Below are positions 1 through 13,380 of a stretch of DNA of 32,415 nt, one piece after another; within the stretch, counting starts at the first letter, position 1, and the number at the start of each line of letters is the position of its first letter. Source of the stretch: Phoronis australis (taxonomy: Eukaryota > Phoronida > Phoronidae); NCBI GenBank assembly GCA_002633005.1, contig NMRA01000204.1, forward strand, positions 401,645 through 434,059, read 5' to 3'. The notes below the pieces were generated by a model that was not told the DNA's origin, did no database searches, and saw only the letters and a program-made list of their open reading frames with translations. The position numbers were made by a program, and so were the translations under genes.

Positions 1-1862
1 AACTATGCCCAGGAAATCCTACTGAAACACAGAATGGCACAAAATGTCCATTTACAGATCAAATGCCCAGCAATCTCTAGTGAAAATGACCGTAATGTAA
101 TCCAATTAGGATTAGCAATCATCGTTAAGGGCAAAATAATTCTTGACAAGTTGACACAATTGACAGTGACTGCAGCCCAGCAATGGCAGGGAAAATAGCC
201 ATAAAATGGTTATCCTACCAAGTGATTGCATATTAATTTCACGGTGACATGATGCCAATAGTGCCTTATGAGAGGTGCTAATGCCCTTTTCCAACTCATT
301 GTGTCTACAATTTAAACAATACAATAACTGAAAACCAACCAAAGCCGAAATGTCGCAGAACAGCGTTTTCTGACAATACTGCATCAGGCTGTGTTATTAA
401 ATGACATCCCAATTTTCATTCGGCAAATATTCAGCGCCACCTACAGATTATAGGACGGCAATATAATTTAGCAGAACTCAGGGCCCCCGATGCCTCTATT
501 TTGGGGCCAAATATCAGAACCATACCTCTAAGAAAAATACGAAAAAATTAGGCGATCTCCCTCTCATCAAACCGAAAAATTCATCTCCAATGATCAAAAA
601 ATTCCCATCTGGGTTAGCATCATTTCTGCAACCAGGGGATGGAATTAATAGTGGACTGGAGGAGGGAGGATTCTCGCCTCAACCGAAAAATTGCCCTTTC
701 AAAAGGTACAGCCACCTTTACATAGTAAATAATGGCCCAGGAACTTTACATCCTGTTTGTCTTTGCAGTCATCGAGCAGTCAAGAATCACATATGCATGA
801 CCATTGAGATGCTCACTATAAAAAGACAGTCATAAAATACACACCAATGTTAAATCCGTGATCTTATCCAACACAGTCAATCGTCAATGGAAAGTCAATT
901 TTGTGTGCAAACTACAGCGACACAAGTTAATGACAGGTTCGCTCCACCCATTTCTATCTCTACAGAATGATTGACTGAAAGCTGTTTTTTTTTCTAAAAA
1001 ATGAACTCTATATTCAATGAACTAGTATGGAAAAGACTGGATACTTCAACACACACACACCTTAACCTACCAAAGTATCTCTCTACTAAAAGCCTAGTTC
1101 TGTGATTTCAATCATACTTGCACCAGCCTATAAATCACTGTTGTGTCAGCGACCCTAAACAGAAAACCAATCAACTGGCCCTGACATAACAAGATAGACA
1201 TTTTGACCATAGCCCAGAGCCTGGGTCAATTTATTTTCCCCACATCCATAACCATTAGCACTCAGTAGTGGACAGGTCTGGAGATTGCTGGGCAGGATTG
1301 GCAGCTCTTTAATTAACCAGCGACTGAATGAGAGCATTCACAGGTCTGTTGCCATTCCAAATAGCTTGGCAAACCTCTGTCATGCCAGTCAACACCATGA
1401 CACACAGCCTTTTGATAAAAAACAAAATCTATTGTTCAGAAGACACTAAATGTGACAAATGCATGAATTGTGCAGCAAATGACCCCATAATGAAAGCAAA
1501 TCAGATCCTTTGGTCAACAGTGTGGTTTTGGGGAACCACAAGAGGAATTGGTGGCTTTTAAAGGATAACTAGATTAGTATAATAGGACACTACCAACTGG
1601 GAAATTGGTAACCAAAACAAGTTGGTGAATGGGTTTCTGGTGGTTGGAGACTTTCTGCCCACCACGATCAATAAATACAAAGAACCACAGTCTAAATTAG
1701 TGGGACAATTTAATTAGTTTGTATTGACAAGATAAAATCAGGAGACAAGGTTTGTAATCTGTACATCATCTGATTTTGAATCACTACAGTTTATGATATT
1801 ACCCATAAGACATCAGTTAATTACTGCATTCAGAAGTGTTTTTTTGTAAGAAAGCAGACAGG

Positions 1863-1930
1863 ATGTCTGATCAGATGTCTGATCTGATATCTGATCAGAC
1901 TGTCTGATATCAGAAAGCAGATCAGACACT
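1863..1930. repeat. Cluster of TCTGAT/ATCAGA motifs
   Basis: About 70 bases hold a dense run of TCTGATCAG, TCTGATCTG and TCTGATATC-type hexamer variants in both orientations, including the self-complementary CTGATCAG twice. The pattern looks like a decayed short tandem or inverted repeat that could form several alternative hairpins. No gene or known element is attached to it. It lies in presumed intron. Confidence 0.45.
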
Positions 1931-3450
1931 TAAAAGGCATTTGCTGTCTTTCAACTAATTAGCATAATGTTATAAGCAACATGGTAATATCCTGGCTAAA
2001 CACCTATAATCAATTCACCATAGGCAAACATTGAAGTTAATTGAATCGTTCATACCAGCTTCAGTAGTTTAACAGCATCGACGTAAACGGTAGGTGACAC
2101 TATCATCATCGAAATAATCATAAGGTAGCACGCGTGCATCGTGTGCATGCTAAGATTTTTTTTAATGTGACAATTTCAGAATACTTACATGTGCTTATTG
2201 ACATAAACCTTATTTCTAATTTGATTGGTGATTATTCAAGCAAAATATAAGCAACTATTGACAACATTGTCCTCTACTTGTTAACAATAACGGTGGCCCC
2301 TGGTGATAACTTCGATGAGACCAAAGTTGACTGTTCTTATTGCACCGCAGCATCGACGCTCCGCTGTTAAATCCACCTATTTACTGTGAAGTTAACTGCC
2401 ACTGTTAATTTCCATCCAGGACCGGAGTTAACCGTTCATACTGACCGCAACTTCCCAAAAGATCGATGTCGACTTCAGTGTGAAAGGGCCTTAAGAAGGC
2501 AGATCTGTTGCCTGATTTGAGGGCAGAGATAAAAAGGCAGAACAGACAGCAGATCATGCATCCGATCTTCTTTCTAATTGGACGGCAGATGAACACTGTG
2601 TATACGTAAACACGAAGCAATCGGGACCTAAAAAGTCATCTTTCAGTTGCTAGACTCATTAGTGGGCATAAAATCATACAGGACATTTTAGTTCTAAGAA
2701 TAACCTGGGAGTAATATACATTGGTCCGAGGAATAGCAAACACAGTCAGAGACACTCCGTCAATTTTTGAGGTTGTACTATTGACTAGATAGAATCACAG
2801 AAATCAAGTAACACAATGAAACATTCCAGATTTTCTGACTACCCCCCATACTGGTAGCTCCTGCGCTAACATTCTTTGTGACATGGTTGTAAGCACGAGA
2901 CATCTCTTACAAGCAATGACGAATGTAAAAAAAAGTATGACTCATTGAAGAGATTATGAAGCCAAAACAGAAACATCACAAGTATCACTTTGAAGTTTTC
3001 ACCAGCTGCAGAGCTTGAGCAAGATTGCACTTTAAAATGTCAGCCACAAATGTTTTTTATACAGGCCCTGTCGGGACAGATATATACGCGTCACATGTTT
3101 CAGTGAGACAGTAGCACCCCTTTCAAGTTGTTCAGTTTTGGATGTAAGCTTAAGTCTGCGCTTTGCGAAATGGAAAATTGCTTATGCATTGGAGTGAGTG
3201 GCCCATGAAACAGGTCCCAAGTATATAACAACAGGACCAGTTTACACTGAGCAAGTACAGCTATTGTGTAACATACACCCCTAAGTGTCAGCCATTGAGA
3301 ACCATTGTTGTGCAACACAAGGCCAGTATGTTGTGATTTTAGTCCAGATTTTGATTTGAGATTCGTTAGCAGACAAGGTGCACTCTTTTTATCTCCAGGC
3401 ACACTGACCTATACATATACAGGTGCACGTATCTATACATACACTTATTT

Positions 3451-3522
3451 CANCCGCCCACCCCCGATTTTTTGGGTTCGCCAATTTAACCGCCCAGGGC
3501 GTTAACCCGAACGATTACGGTA
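3451..3522. repeat. Partial copy of the TACCGTACTCGT-type MITE
   Basis: This stretch matches the right two thirds of the element at 20073-20180. Shared features, in order, are an ACCGCCCACCCC-like block, a T-rich run, a GCAATTTAA/CCAATTTAA block, and a right end of GTAACCCGAACGAGTACGGTA type (here GTTAACCCGAACGATTACGGTA-like). The left terminal repeat is missing or decayed, and a single N at 3453 sits at the break. It lies in presumed intron of the ANKRD50-like gene. Confidence 0.5.
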
Positions 3523-6330
3523 TGTTCCATAGGCCCCACCCTAACAAGATAATCTGTTTATTTTTTACAACCTATACTGTCTTGGATAACTCAACTTTGG
3601 GTAATTCTTGGTTGAACTTCAACAAAAACTATTGTCTATATGGTCATTTTTGAACATTCAAAAGCTCCACCAATGCTAAACATAAAAAGTACTAAGTATG
3701 CAGAGACAAAAAAATGTGTCGAAACGCCCTACATGGCTAACAGCACTTCCCAGAACTTTTACAACACAACAGCAAACTTATTCTCATTTCATAAACAAAC
3801 TGCCAAAGTGCTGTTGTCAGTCATGAAAATCAACCTGAAACACAGGTGCTTACTAAAGTTCAAGCACTTGAAAAGCAATAAATGTTGATTCGAACAAAAT
3901 TACTCAACACTTTCCACACTGAGTTTAACACTCAGGGTTCCCACAAAACAGCTAATTTCCTAGAGTAAGGTGACTAATATTTCAACGGAAACACTCTTTA
4001 ATGAAGGAATTTCGACTTAACTGGTTTTCAAAAGGTCAGTTTATATAGGAGAAATGTGTTTCCCAACTTCAAGGGTAGGCAATTACTGCTGGTTAAAAAC
4101 TGACATAACTTAAGTTCATAGAGTATAGTCCTCATGTATTTCTTAGTAAATTGTTTAGTGTTTAATTGCCTAAGAGTGGATGTAAGTGTAAGGTGCTTGT
4201 GACTTCCCTATAGAACCAACAGCAAGTAATTGAATTACAGAAAACAACAGGTAATCACATTTTGAAAATTTCCTGTGGCGCTAGTAATCAGAAGGTGCCA
4301 TGTTTTCCCACGCCTGGCCGCAAAACAGTTTTGTTTGTTGTGGCCAACCGTAAAGCTTGACCTGGCACAAGAGGCCCCAGGCTAACAGATGATAAGGACA
4401 CTGCCACACTGGTCAAGTGTTTGTTTGTATTTCGTTCTTGACCTTACAAGGGAAGATACCAAACTGGGGAGATGAGATACCCGTCTCTAAATATTTGGAA
4501 AGTGACTAATTTGTCGCCTCTACAGGTTTCTCCAATAAAAGTTGCCTTAAAGCAACTTGCAACCCCCCCCCCCATGAGTTCAGATCCCACAAAACTAGGC
4601 CTTGCATCAAATCTGGCGCAAAAAGGATTACTTTCACCTTGTCGCAGATTTGCATCCAAACTATGACTTGCGAGGGGCAATTTACCCCTCCAACCATTTC
4701 ATTTTGGAACACCCACATTATACTGTATGTAGCTTCATGCCTGCTTTTGAATTTTCCCCACCAACCCATAGTTGCTGTAGTTTTGCTGTCTACTGCTAAA
4801 TGAGAATGCCACCAAAGAAAATAACGTATTTTGCATCAATTTAGATCGAGTAGTCCACTCGATAACAGCAATTTCAGTTCTTTTACCTGACACCCGATGC
4901 CAAACACTGAGTTAAAGTTGACTTACAGTTTCAACAAGCAAACGAAGTCAATTTTGGCTATCTAATTTCTTATTATCTTGTTTCCATTTCAATGCAAAAA
5001 TACTCCAATATGCGTATTTGATTATGGCGACTATGTGAAATATGCATGTCTCATTACTAGGTCTCGCATTAAGACTCACGGGAAATTTGCTAAAATCACC
5101 TGGTTCCACGTAATGACCTGAATCAATAAATGGCGAAGCAAGCAGCTTCGCTTCCTGACTTCATTCACCACAGTATGCCTTTCTAGGACTGAGCTGACTT
5201 AGGTCGACTCTATCGCAAGTAATTACCAAAGGAATCTATTGATCCCTATTCCCTCATGTTTATGCAAATCATTACACATGGATTTCGTCCATAATTAATG
5301 AACAGTTCCCTGCCTGCAGCGAAGACTTGCGATATCTATAGTTCTTAACAATAGAGTTGGTTAGAACATTTGAAAAATGAATTTAAAAGTAGAAGAATGC
5401 AAGAACGATACCAATCGATGTGAGGGCATTAACATTCCAAACATGACAGAAAATATGACACCGTGATACGGTCAATTAAGAGAGAATGCTATCTACTTGT
5501 TCAAAACAAGAAGACCTGAGACTAGCTGAGTACCCACAGCACAAAGACCCAAGGCTATTAGCCTGAAGATAACTTCATTAACACCAAACAAAAGACAGTG
5601 ATGCCAAATTCCATAGCAAAAGGGTAAATGTCAAAACAGATCCAAGAAGCTGATGGTAAAATCATCACTTCCAATTACTCAGAAAGCCAGCCATTTAACA
5701 ATAATCGCAAGATCTGAAAATCTTTCACCAACGCACACTTTCAGAGCCATTATTCTATGTTTGCAACACTTTTATGTAACTATTGCCCAGGGGCAGAAAA
5801 TAACAATTGTCTACAAATACATAATCCACCGAGCAAAATTGGTAACCACTGAGACAATTTAGGAATGAAAATGAATAACACATGAATTGTTTAAACTAAA
5901 TTCCATTAACAATCCATCAACTTAAAATTATCAAATAATTTCTGAAGGAGAGCATACAATTATAAAATGCATATCTAACGGACACTATCTGATAAATGTG
6001 TGGTGAAGAGAAATATAGCCAGGGAGAGAGTGACTACCCAGTAGAGCCTGTGTGGTCAATAATTCTATTAATACCTATTTTTCTTAGAGCATTATGTCAA
6101 ACAAACGACAGAAAATTGGGTGTAAACATACACCCGTCTGGCGTTCAGGCCTGAGGGCATTGAACACAAAAATAGTTAGTCGTCACAGCTCAGACAAAAA
6201 CCAACATCAATATTCCCCTGAACACAATGACTGCAAACCACAAATCAGTAGACATCTCAATGTACGTCAATGCTGACATCATGCCTTTGCCAAAACAGTG
6301 GCTCAGAAATAGCAAAAGAATGGCACCTAC

Positions 6331-8790
6331 CTGTGAATGCCCTTCAAAAGCTGCCATGTGGAGGGGCGTCAAGCCAGCATTGTCCCGGTGCATGTCATCC
6401 AATCCCCGGTCTAATAACTTCTGGACTATGACAGGATTTCCCTGTCCACATGCAATTGACAGCACGGTACGACCGTCCGAATCGATGGAGTCAATAGCAG
6501 CCCCCCAGAACAACAATAAATCCACAATATCCACGTGTCCCATCGAAGCGCACGCCAGTAATGGTGTGCGGCCATTTTTGTCGGCAGCATCTACATCGGC
6601 ATCCCCTTCAAGCAGTAGTTCGCACACACGGTACTGTCCCTCATAGGAAGCCACCAACAAGGGAGTCATGCCGTCATTGTCGCGGTGATCAACCTCAGCA
6701 CCACGGTCCAACAGGAGGCTGATGACGCACGAATGACCTTCAGAGGCAGGAACACACAGAGCTGAAACGGACAGAGCTGTACGACCATCACAGTCATGGT
6801 GGTTAATATTAGCACCATGGTCTAGTAGGTGTGATACTATGGTGGAATGGCCCATGTATGCTGCTGCAATGAGGGCCGTCCTGCCCTCGTTGTCAACAAT
6901 ATTAACATCAGCGCCATAACGCAGCAGTAATAAAACAATGTCATCGTGACCACTCCAAGCTGCAGCACGCAAGGCGGTGCGGTTATCACTGTCTGGATTA
7001 TCTACTGCTGAGCCCGCCTGCAACAAAAGAGCAACAACTTCGGTGTGACCGCCCCACGAGGCCGAGCGCAGCGGCGTCCAACCGTCATTGTCAGCATGAT
7101 CAATATGGACCCCAGCACGTATCAGTGATCTCACCACTTCCGCCTGACCCTGTTTCGCACTGAGATTGATGGCCGTCTGGCCATTTTTATCCGCTAGCTC
7201 CAACTCAGCATTGCGAGCGATTAGAATGTTTACTAACTCAAGATTACCCTGGTAGGAGGCATTGCACAGTAAAGTCCGGCCGTTCTTGTCGATTTCATTG
7301 ATAGATATGTCGCTGGCCAACAGCTTGGCAATAGAGTCTCTCCTCTCTTTTTCAACTGTTGCACTCTTATCTTCAACCGTGGGCATGTGAGCCCCTGCAT
7401 CCAATAGTAACTTCGCCACACCACCGTCCTTTGGGAGTCCAGGCAACAGACTAGCCTCTACAGGGGCACCACTCTGAATCAGCCACACAACCAAATGGTA
7501 GTGTTCTAGTTGGCTACACAGATCCATCTTGCTTAGATGAAGGGCAAAGTCTTGTACCTCCGATGGACCCAGTTTTGGGGCCACAGCTGTGTAACTCATG
7601 GCCAGCATTCCATGGCCATCGCTGGCACTGCACAAATATTTCTGGGTACAATGTTTGACGTCAAGCAGCCACTCAGAGAAACTGTGATGGAATAGGATTT
7701 TTGTGCCACTTGAATCATCTATGAGTATATTCGACAGAGCACCCAGATCCTTCAAAAAATCTTTGAATGTCGGAGCATTGCCTTTAGTACAAATGCATTG
7801 GTACAATTCTTCAGCAGTTAGTGGCTTTCGAGCGGCAAGAATGACATTTAGGATCGGTTGAACACGAGCAAACTGCTTCCGCCCAAACAGTCGTTGGCAA
7901 AGCCACAAGTAGAGTCCATTCAGAGTACCTGGGATCTCACGAATATCCTTCAGGGAGATAAACTCGTCCGCAACACCATCCAAAACTTTAGCCAAGTAGA
8001 GAAAACAGCCATTGCTCTTGATATGCAGTTGATTCAACATTTCCGCCGTCTCTCTACTCAGATGTTTTCTCAACGCTGCCTCTTGGTCAAGACGACACAA
8101 GATGTACTGTTGCACATCACGAACAACGTGAGACTTGCGGAGATCATCCAGGCTTATCTTCCGAAATCCCGTAAACAGACGAGTCACTGTTTTACTCTGT
8201 TTCCTCGCCGAGCACACAAGTAAGAGCCATGGAGGAAAAATGTGGTGATGCGCAGCGAGAAGTTCAGCAATGGTGTTGCTCAGGCCATCTTTCTTGGTGA
8301 TGCTGTAAAGGTAAGACTCGTCTATAGAGTCAATCAAGCAGAATAGATTATGAGTGGGAGGGTGTATAGTCAATAAAGGCAAAAGTACTCCTTTCTTGAA
8401 GGCGTTGTCAGGGTTACGTTCGCACTCTTCAGTCGACAGCATGGCTTGTATTGAAGGCTCCTGGACCTTCTCAGCATAGCCTGTGATCAATTTTGACTTG
8501 ACAAGCTGCGCAGATAGGCTCTGGATGAAGTTCGTCAACGACAGAGTCTCTATGTCGTGGGCTTGGCAGAAATGATATGCGACCATTCGCTTGTTCAGCG
8601 ACTGCTGACGACCTTGACACGTGGGCCAGACGACTTCGCAACAGAGAGCTGTCTTCCCGCACCCGGGTCCACCCATGATGAGGGCACCACATGTCTTGGC
8701 TGAGGCACGATGCTCCAAGCAGTGGTTGACCTTGCTGAATGCCCATTCCCGACAGAAGAACCGCTTCCCCTCCAACAGACTATGGGCCAT
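6331..8790 (-). CDS. ANKRD50: ANKRD50-like STAND NTPase/ankyrin-repeat protein, 5' coding exon (partial)
   Basis: An 820-codon exon with the start codon at 8790. The N-terminus ([16 protein letters not shown]) matches my recollection of vertebrate ANKRD50 starts, which supports this ATG. The P-loop NTPase domain has Walker A GGPGCGKT at residues 40-47 and a Walker B-like [10 protein letters not shown] at about 149-158. Further family blocks follow: [41 protein letters not shown] and [13 protein letters not shown]. From about residue 503 there are nine ankyrin repeats and the start of a tenth; the sixth carries the insertion [10 protein letters not shown]. The exon ends in phase 0 after GHSQ at a near-perfect donor, CAG|GTAGGT (6331|6330). 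The open frame runs on to 6190, but that hydrophobic tail is intron read-through. Vertebrate ANKRD50 has many more repeats and a long C-terminal tail, so this is roughly the first half. The family role, in vertebrates, is endosome-to-membrane cargo recycling; its role here is inferred. Related TANC proteins share the architecture but match less closely. Confidence 0.93.
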
Positions 8791-8819
8791 AGCGAACTTC
8801 TTGTCAATCCATCAGATGT
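8791..8819 (-). promoter_or_regulatory. 5' leader of the ANKRD50-like exon, with splice acceptor and a two-codon uORF
   Basis: On the minus strand a pyrimidine-rich TTATTTTCTGTTCTGTTGTAG ends at 8820, a good splice acceptor 29 nt upstream of the start codon. The exon therefore probably begins at 8819 with a short leader, implying at least one non-coding upstream exon. The leader holds a minimal upstream open frame, ATG GAT TGA, at 8812-8804, out of frame with the main start. Such uORFs can lower translation, but no effect is shown here. Confidence 0.6.
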
Positions 8820-8821
8820 CT

Positions 8822-11800
8822 ACAACAGAACAGAAAATAACAATGACTAATAAACATTTAACAAAACTATGACTATTGCAAAACCAAAGAGAAGATACGC
8901 AATTGAAAATTCCCACCTAAAGCGAGCATGAAAAATCCACCCATGATGGCGGTCAACCTTCTTTTGGGCAGTAACATAGTCATAATCCATGAAATGTTCG
9001 CAACTGACAATCCTCTTGTGCTCGCTGACTATTCAGTATAGTTATTTGATTGACAATAATAGGTTCAGAAATATTTTACCCCATAATTGCCATCTATGCA
9101 ATACCACATTTCTTATGTAGCGGTGACGAAACAAAATATGCTTTCACGCTTTGTCACGAGATGCCGCTAAAGTCGCTGATGGACAGCATTCCTGGACGAG
9201 GATTTAATGTTATGGGACTTCCTACCATTTTTTAATAAATTTATTACCACTGTTCTGTGGTGGGGTATTCAAATGAACTGTACAAAATGTTCAACGTCTC
9301 AAAATCCCAGGGACTGAAAAAATTGCATTGTGTCCTTAATTGCTCTCTGCCGGAACCAAGACACTCTTATGCTACCACAATGCATACAGTGGAACTTGTA
9401 TGCTAATTCCTTATATCTGTGATTACTTGATCGAATTAATTAGAAACACAACATATAGCGAGGATGTGAATATGAAGGACGTTGAAAATTGCCAAATATT
9501 TTTAAGAACGAGTTTTGTATCAAAAAAGGATCCGCCACAAATCACCCAACCGTGTCCAATAACGTGACGTGGTGTTTGGGAATAGCATAGCATGATGCAG
9601 GATATGTGAGCCGCCGAGTTACGTTATTAGTGCAAAGGTCACCAATTTAAAGAATTTTTCATTTTCACATTTACAAGTTGTTAGTGAGTACAACTGCACA
9701 TTGTTTGGCGTAGATGGTGTTCAAATAGCATTCAATTTGTCCTTTAGTTCCTGCTATACATTAGCATAGTTAAGAGCAGCAATATACATCTTTAAGGAAT
9801 GTGGGATGTTTCCAGCTGAAGCCATAACTTAAGAGACCAACTGACCATAACACATATGATAATGGTCTTTAATTGCCGCTAACTAAATGTCAGTCAGTTC
9901 ACACAATTAATGATAATTGATACCTGTACTCATTACACCATGTACAAACTGGACAGTTGACCAGGTCAGAATGCATGACTACCATACCTTACTCAATCCC
10001 ATGTTATGTCCATCATCAGTTATATTCTGAACCAAATAACACGATTATATTCTTGATTTACAGGCCACATAAAATCCTTGCTAAATTAAAATGAACATAA
10101 TGTTGCTATAAGCGTGAACAAATCTATTCACAATATGTATTTAAAGTTTAGATTAACTGGTCTCACTCCCTCTTATTTAACATTGTAATTCTTCACTTAT
10201 TACGCACAAAATTTATTGCTAAAATTTCATTTGTCTATTTTTCTAAGGCTGATTACCTTGCTGTAAAAATACAAACTGTATCAAATGTTGTTTTACGACA
10301 TCTACAAAATACAAACCAAGCTAACAATGGACCAAAAATTTCCTTTATCGTCATTTTTGATGAGAAACTGGAAAAAATAAAAATTTCCCTCGTCCGCCAT
10401 ACGTATGCCTTATTGGTGAAAAATTACCGTGCCTATATTTGCGTGTGTGTTGAAAGAGAGAAGCAATACATGGCCTTGCATGAATCACCAGCGAGTATTG
10501 AGCTGTTTCATCAAAATTCTCCAGTGAACCAGTCTAAATACACAAGATTCGCCAGATATTAACGACAGGCTGCCAACGCAAGGGAACGAGAGCTGAAAAT
10601 CTGCTTAGGCTGTCTACAGAAATTGATTAGAAAACACGTTCAGAATTAGCAATTTCTGCTGAATAAGGAAACAGCACGCTAAGCGGATTTTCGAGTTAGT
10701 GTGCTGGAAAAGGCAGCAAATGAACGCGATTGACATGGTTCAATAGACTGCGTGCTCCGCTAGTGTAGAAATTCAAATAACGCTTGATGTACGTAGGTGG
10801 ACAGTTATAGCTTACTTTGAACCAGTCTTAAATAACTAAAAACTCATAAAAAGACAGAACATGAAAGAGCTCTATGATTTGTCATTAAAAGACCAAGACT
10901 CGGAACAAATTGGACACGTTTAAGCTGACCTAAACCTCTTTTCCAAAATACTCTCGCGAAATATCTCTTTCAGAGCAACTGAACACTGCTCAGAATAGAA
11001 CGGCCTAATAAGAAGAGAAAAGCCTTGTTGAAAAAAAATATTAAACGCATGACAACTGAAAAAGAGTGATCACAGCAGCTAGGTAAAAAAAAAACTTAAA
11101 ACACATGGTTACCAGGTTATCACCTAAGATTGAGAAAACATGCATCAAGATTGAATCAACCCTTTAGAACCTCCTAAATCATGAATACACATGACTTCTC
11201 CAAAAATCAGCTTCCTTTAACCGCAACTGTTCTTTAACTGCAGGTCTAAATGCCAAATGCGACCTGACAAAATTCCCATGTCACCCACTAGGAAAGCTGC
11301 TTGGTAAGACAAAGAAACATTGTATTAAGTAGTCCTCGCTTCCAACAACACATACTGGTAGTTGGTAAATATCGAAAACGAAAAAAAAACGGGATCTGAA
11401 TTGAAAAACTAGAAATAGGGAACACCACAAATCGCTCGTTGAATGGACGATTACAAGTATATTGTGTGATCAGTAATGACCAATACCTTCCTCAGGCCTC
11501 CCAGTTGCCAACCCTACCTAAAGGAAAACCAGACAATCAGGACACGTCAGTGCATAAACCATCAACGGGTCTTTTCGGCTTTTGTCATAATATTCAGACT
11601 ACATTCAGTTAACTTGCTGTACTAATTTGAGCATGTGCTCAGATGTGAGCGAAATTGTTGCAACTTTGTAGCTACTTGGGATATTTCCCAGGTCGCCAAA
11701 TAAAATCTGAGGTCTCATTGTCAAGCTGCGGGTCACCAAATCAAGCCTTGCATTGTCCAATCCGTAGTTTACGGTAATTTTCTATATTTTTTACCCATGC

Positions 11801-13193
11801 AGCTCACACTGGTACTCAATACTCTTGCTACTTAAAGGTGTCTTAATTAATCGGAGCAAACAGACAGGAGCAACTGTTTTAAGTACTCTCAATAACAGCT
11901 AATTTTCATCAAGGCACCAGAAATAGGAGAGTCTATCAACAGTCAGCCATACAGTGTTATACTTGCTGAAAGGATCACCAGTTTGATAACCCTTTAGGCT
12001 GGTTGATTCTTTTGAACTCCTGATCTATCCTTGTCTGATTAAGAGAATTAACTTTGTGACCGCTGGCAATGTGATGCTGCTTGCTCAGTCCTTAATTGTT
12101 AGTGTGAGTTTGTGTGGTCAGAATTCAAATCCTGTGGTTAAGTGTTCAGGTTGCTCATTCCTATCATGAGAACTAATAACTAGATATATAACTATTGCAT
12201 ACTGTTCTGAAGAGAGAAGGGAGGTAACCCTAGACAGCACCACCACGTTAACTGGCCCCAATAGAGATGGTATTCATCCCATAGGCTCTGATTTAACCAT
12301 AGAGAGACAAGTTAGGAGGCCGTTGATATTTTTAACTCTTCCCAGTTTGAACAAGGATTCCGACAATCAACATCATATCCTCTGGCACAAACTAAGTGTA
12401 AAAATGGCCAAATGCCGATTTCGGCAACTGAACAAACGACTGGTCAAAAAAGTTTGATTGTGGGAGTATTTGTTCGAACTGGGAAAAATTAAAGACATCA
12501 ACAGTCTATTAAGGTGTCCCTTTATGTGCAAACTGTGCTTAGAGCAACTTGAATTTTATGGTTTAATCAGTGTAAAGCTAGCCGAAAAACTGGCTTATGG
12601 AGGGCCTATGAAATGACTACTGTCTCTTCTACCAGTTGAGATTAGACTAGATGGGTACTGTCTAACTCAACCCATACCCGAGTCTAAGCGAAATCAAACC
12701 ATAGGCTATGCCAACAAAAGTGCACACAAACACAAATTTACGTGTAGAAAAAGAGTTCTGTCCCGGAGTTCTGAGTAACAAACACACAAAGTAGTCGCAG
12801 TGAGTGAGACGGCACAAGCCGTATATAATGGAATCTGATCTAAACCAGGATGAGCCAGTGAGACGTCAACGTCAGGAAATCCCCACCAACAGAATTTGAT
12901 GACACTCAAAAAAAAATCAAAACTTCTGGTCCTTTTAAAACCAAATCAGATGGTGCCACTGAAAAACTGACTTTTTGCGAGAGCAAATGAAGACAAAACG
13001 TTGGACTGGCGATTAAAATCACTCATTTGAGTCTTAGAGATCTTCTGATCGTGTGCACAGGCAACTAAAACTTCGTGAACAAGCATCAATGTTCCACACG
13101 AAATTACGCATAATTAGAGCTAGAATTTCAGTATATGGCATTCTATGAGGTACAAAGACTACTTACAATACACTAAGGTCCATCAACGATTAC
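8822..13193 (-). other. Presumed first intron of the ANKRD50-like gene; no gene seen
   Basis: This 4.4-kb AT-rich stretch has only short open frames without recognisable motifs on either strand. It is read as intron because the coding exon starts at an acceptor (8820/8821) and a plausible GC-richer first exon with a donor lies near 13.2 kb. I saw no clear inverted-repeat element, tandem repeat or RNA gene in it. Confidence 0.4.
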
Positions 13194-13380
13194 CTATCCA
13201 GTGAAGATTGACGAAAATAGACGAATTCATCGGAGGCACTTTTCACACAACTTCTTCGTCCAAACAGCCTGTCAGCACAAAAGCTTCGATTATTATTGGA
13301 GGAGGGGCTTATGACGTCATCTGCCATTCATAAAGTTTCAGCGCAGCCAGACAACTCGGCGCGTGCGGCGCGTACTGTCT
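13194..13380 (-). promoter_or_regulatory. Candidate promoter and non-coding first exon of the ANKRD50-like gene
   Basis: CpG dinucleotides become more frequent here than in the flanks. On the minus strand, in order, there is a full cAMP-response element TGACGTCA (13319-13312), a GCCCCTCCTCC stretch, a CCAAT box (13299-13295), and then about 100 nt ending in GATAG|GTAATC, a usable donor at 13194|13193. That arrangement suits a minus-strand promoter feeding a non-coding first exon spliced to 8819. CRE and CCAAT boxes also occur by chance, and the transcription start is not visible. A plus-strand or bidirectional promoter is equally possible. Confidence 0.3.

Larger units (their letters stand above)
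1..6330 (-). other. Gene-less stretch, probably intron or 3' flank of the ANKRD50-like gene
   Basis: The ANKRD50-like exon ends at 6331 with a strong donor, so the sequence to its left on the minus strand should be intron and may contain later exons. I looked for further ankyrin repeats (G-x-T-x-L-x-x-A-A patterns) on the minus strand and saw none. The open frames here are short, AT-biased and lack family signatures. What is visible: a TCTGAT-rich cluster at 1863-1930, a short CA run near 1050, a partial copy of a MITE at 3451-3522 containing one N at 3453, and an 11-nt C run near 4563-4573. An AT-rich or very short exon could have been missed. Confidence 0.5.

Noticed and set aside
4444-4799. 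Overlapping ORFs on both strands
   Set aside because: They overlap in several frames around a C11 run and show no motif; probably an undefined repeat, not a gene.
6190-6330. C-terminal extension of the ANKRD50-like frame with hydrophobic residues
   Set aside because: It follows a near-perfect donor CAG|GTAGGT, and the residues no longer match the ankyrin pattern; it is intron read-through.
6227-6646. Plus-strand ORF of 139 codons
   Set aside because: Exactly antisense to the ankyrin repeats; its composition follows from the repeat codons.
7858-8223. Plus-strand ORF of 121 codons
   Set aside because: Antisense shadow of the ANKRD50-like exon.
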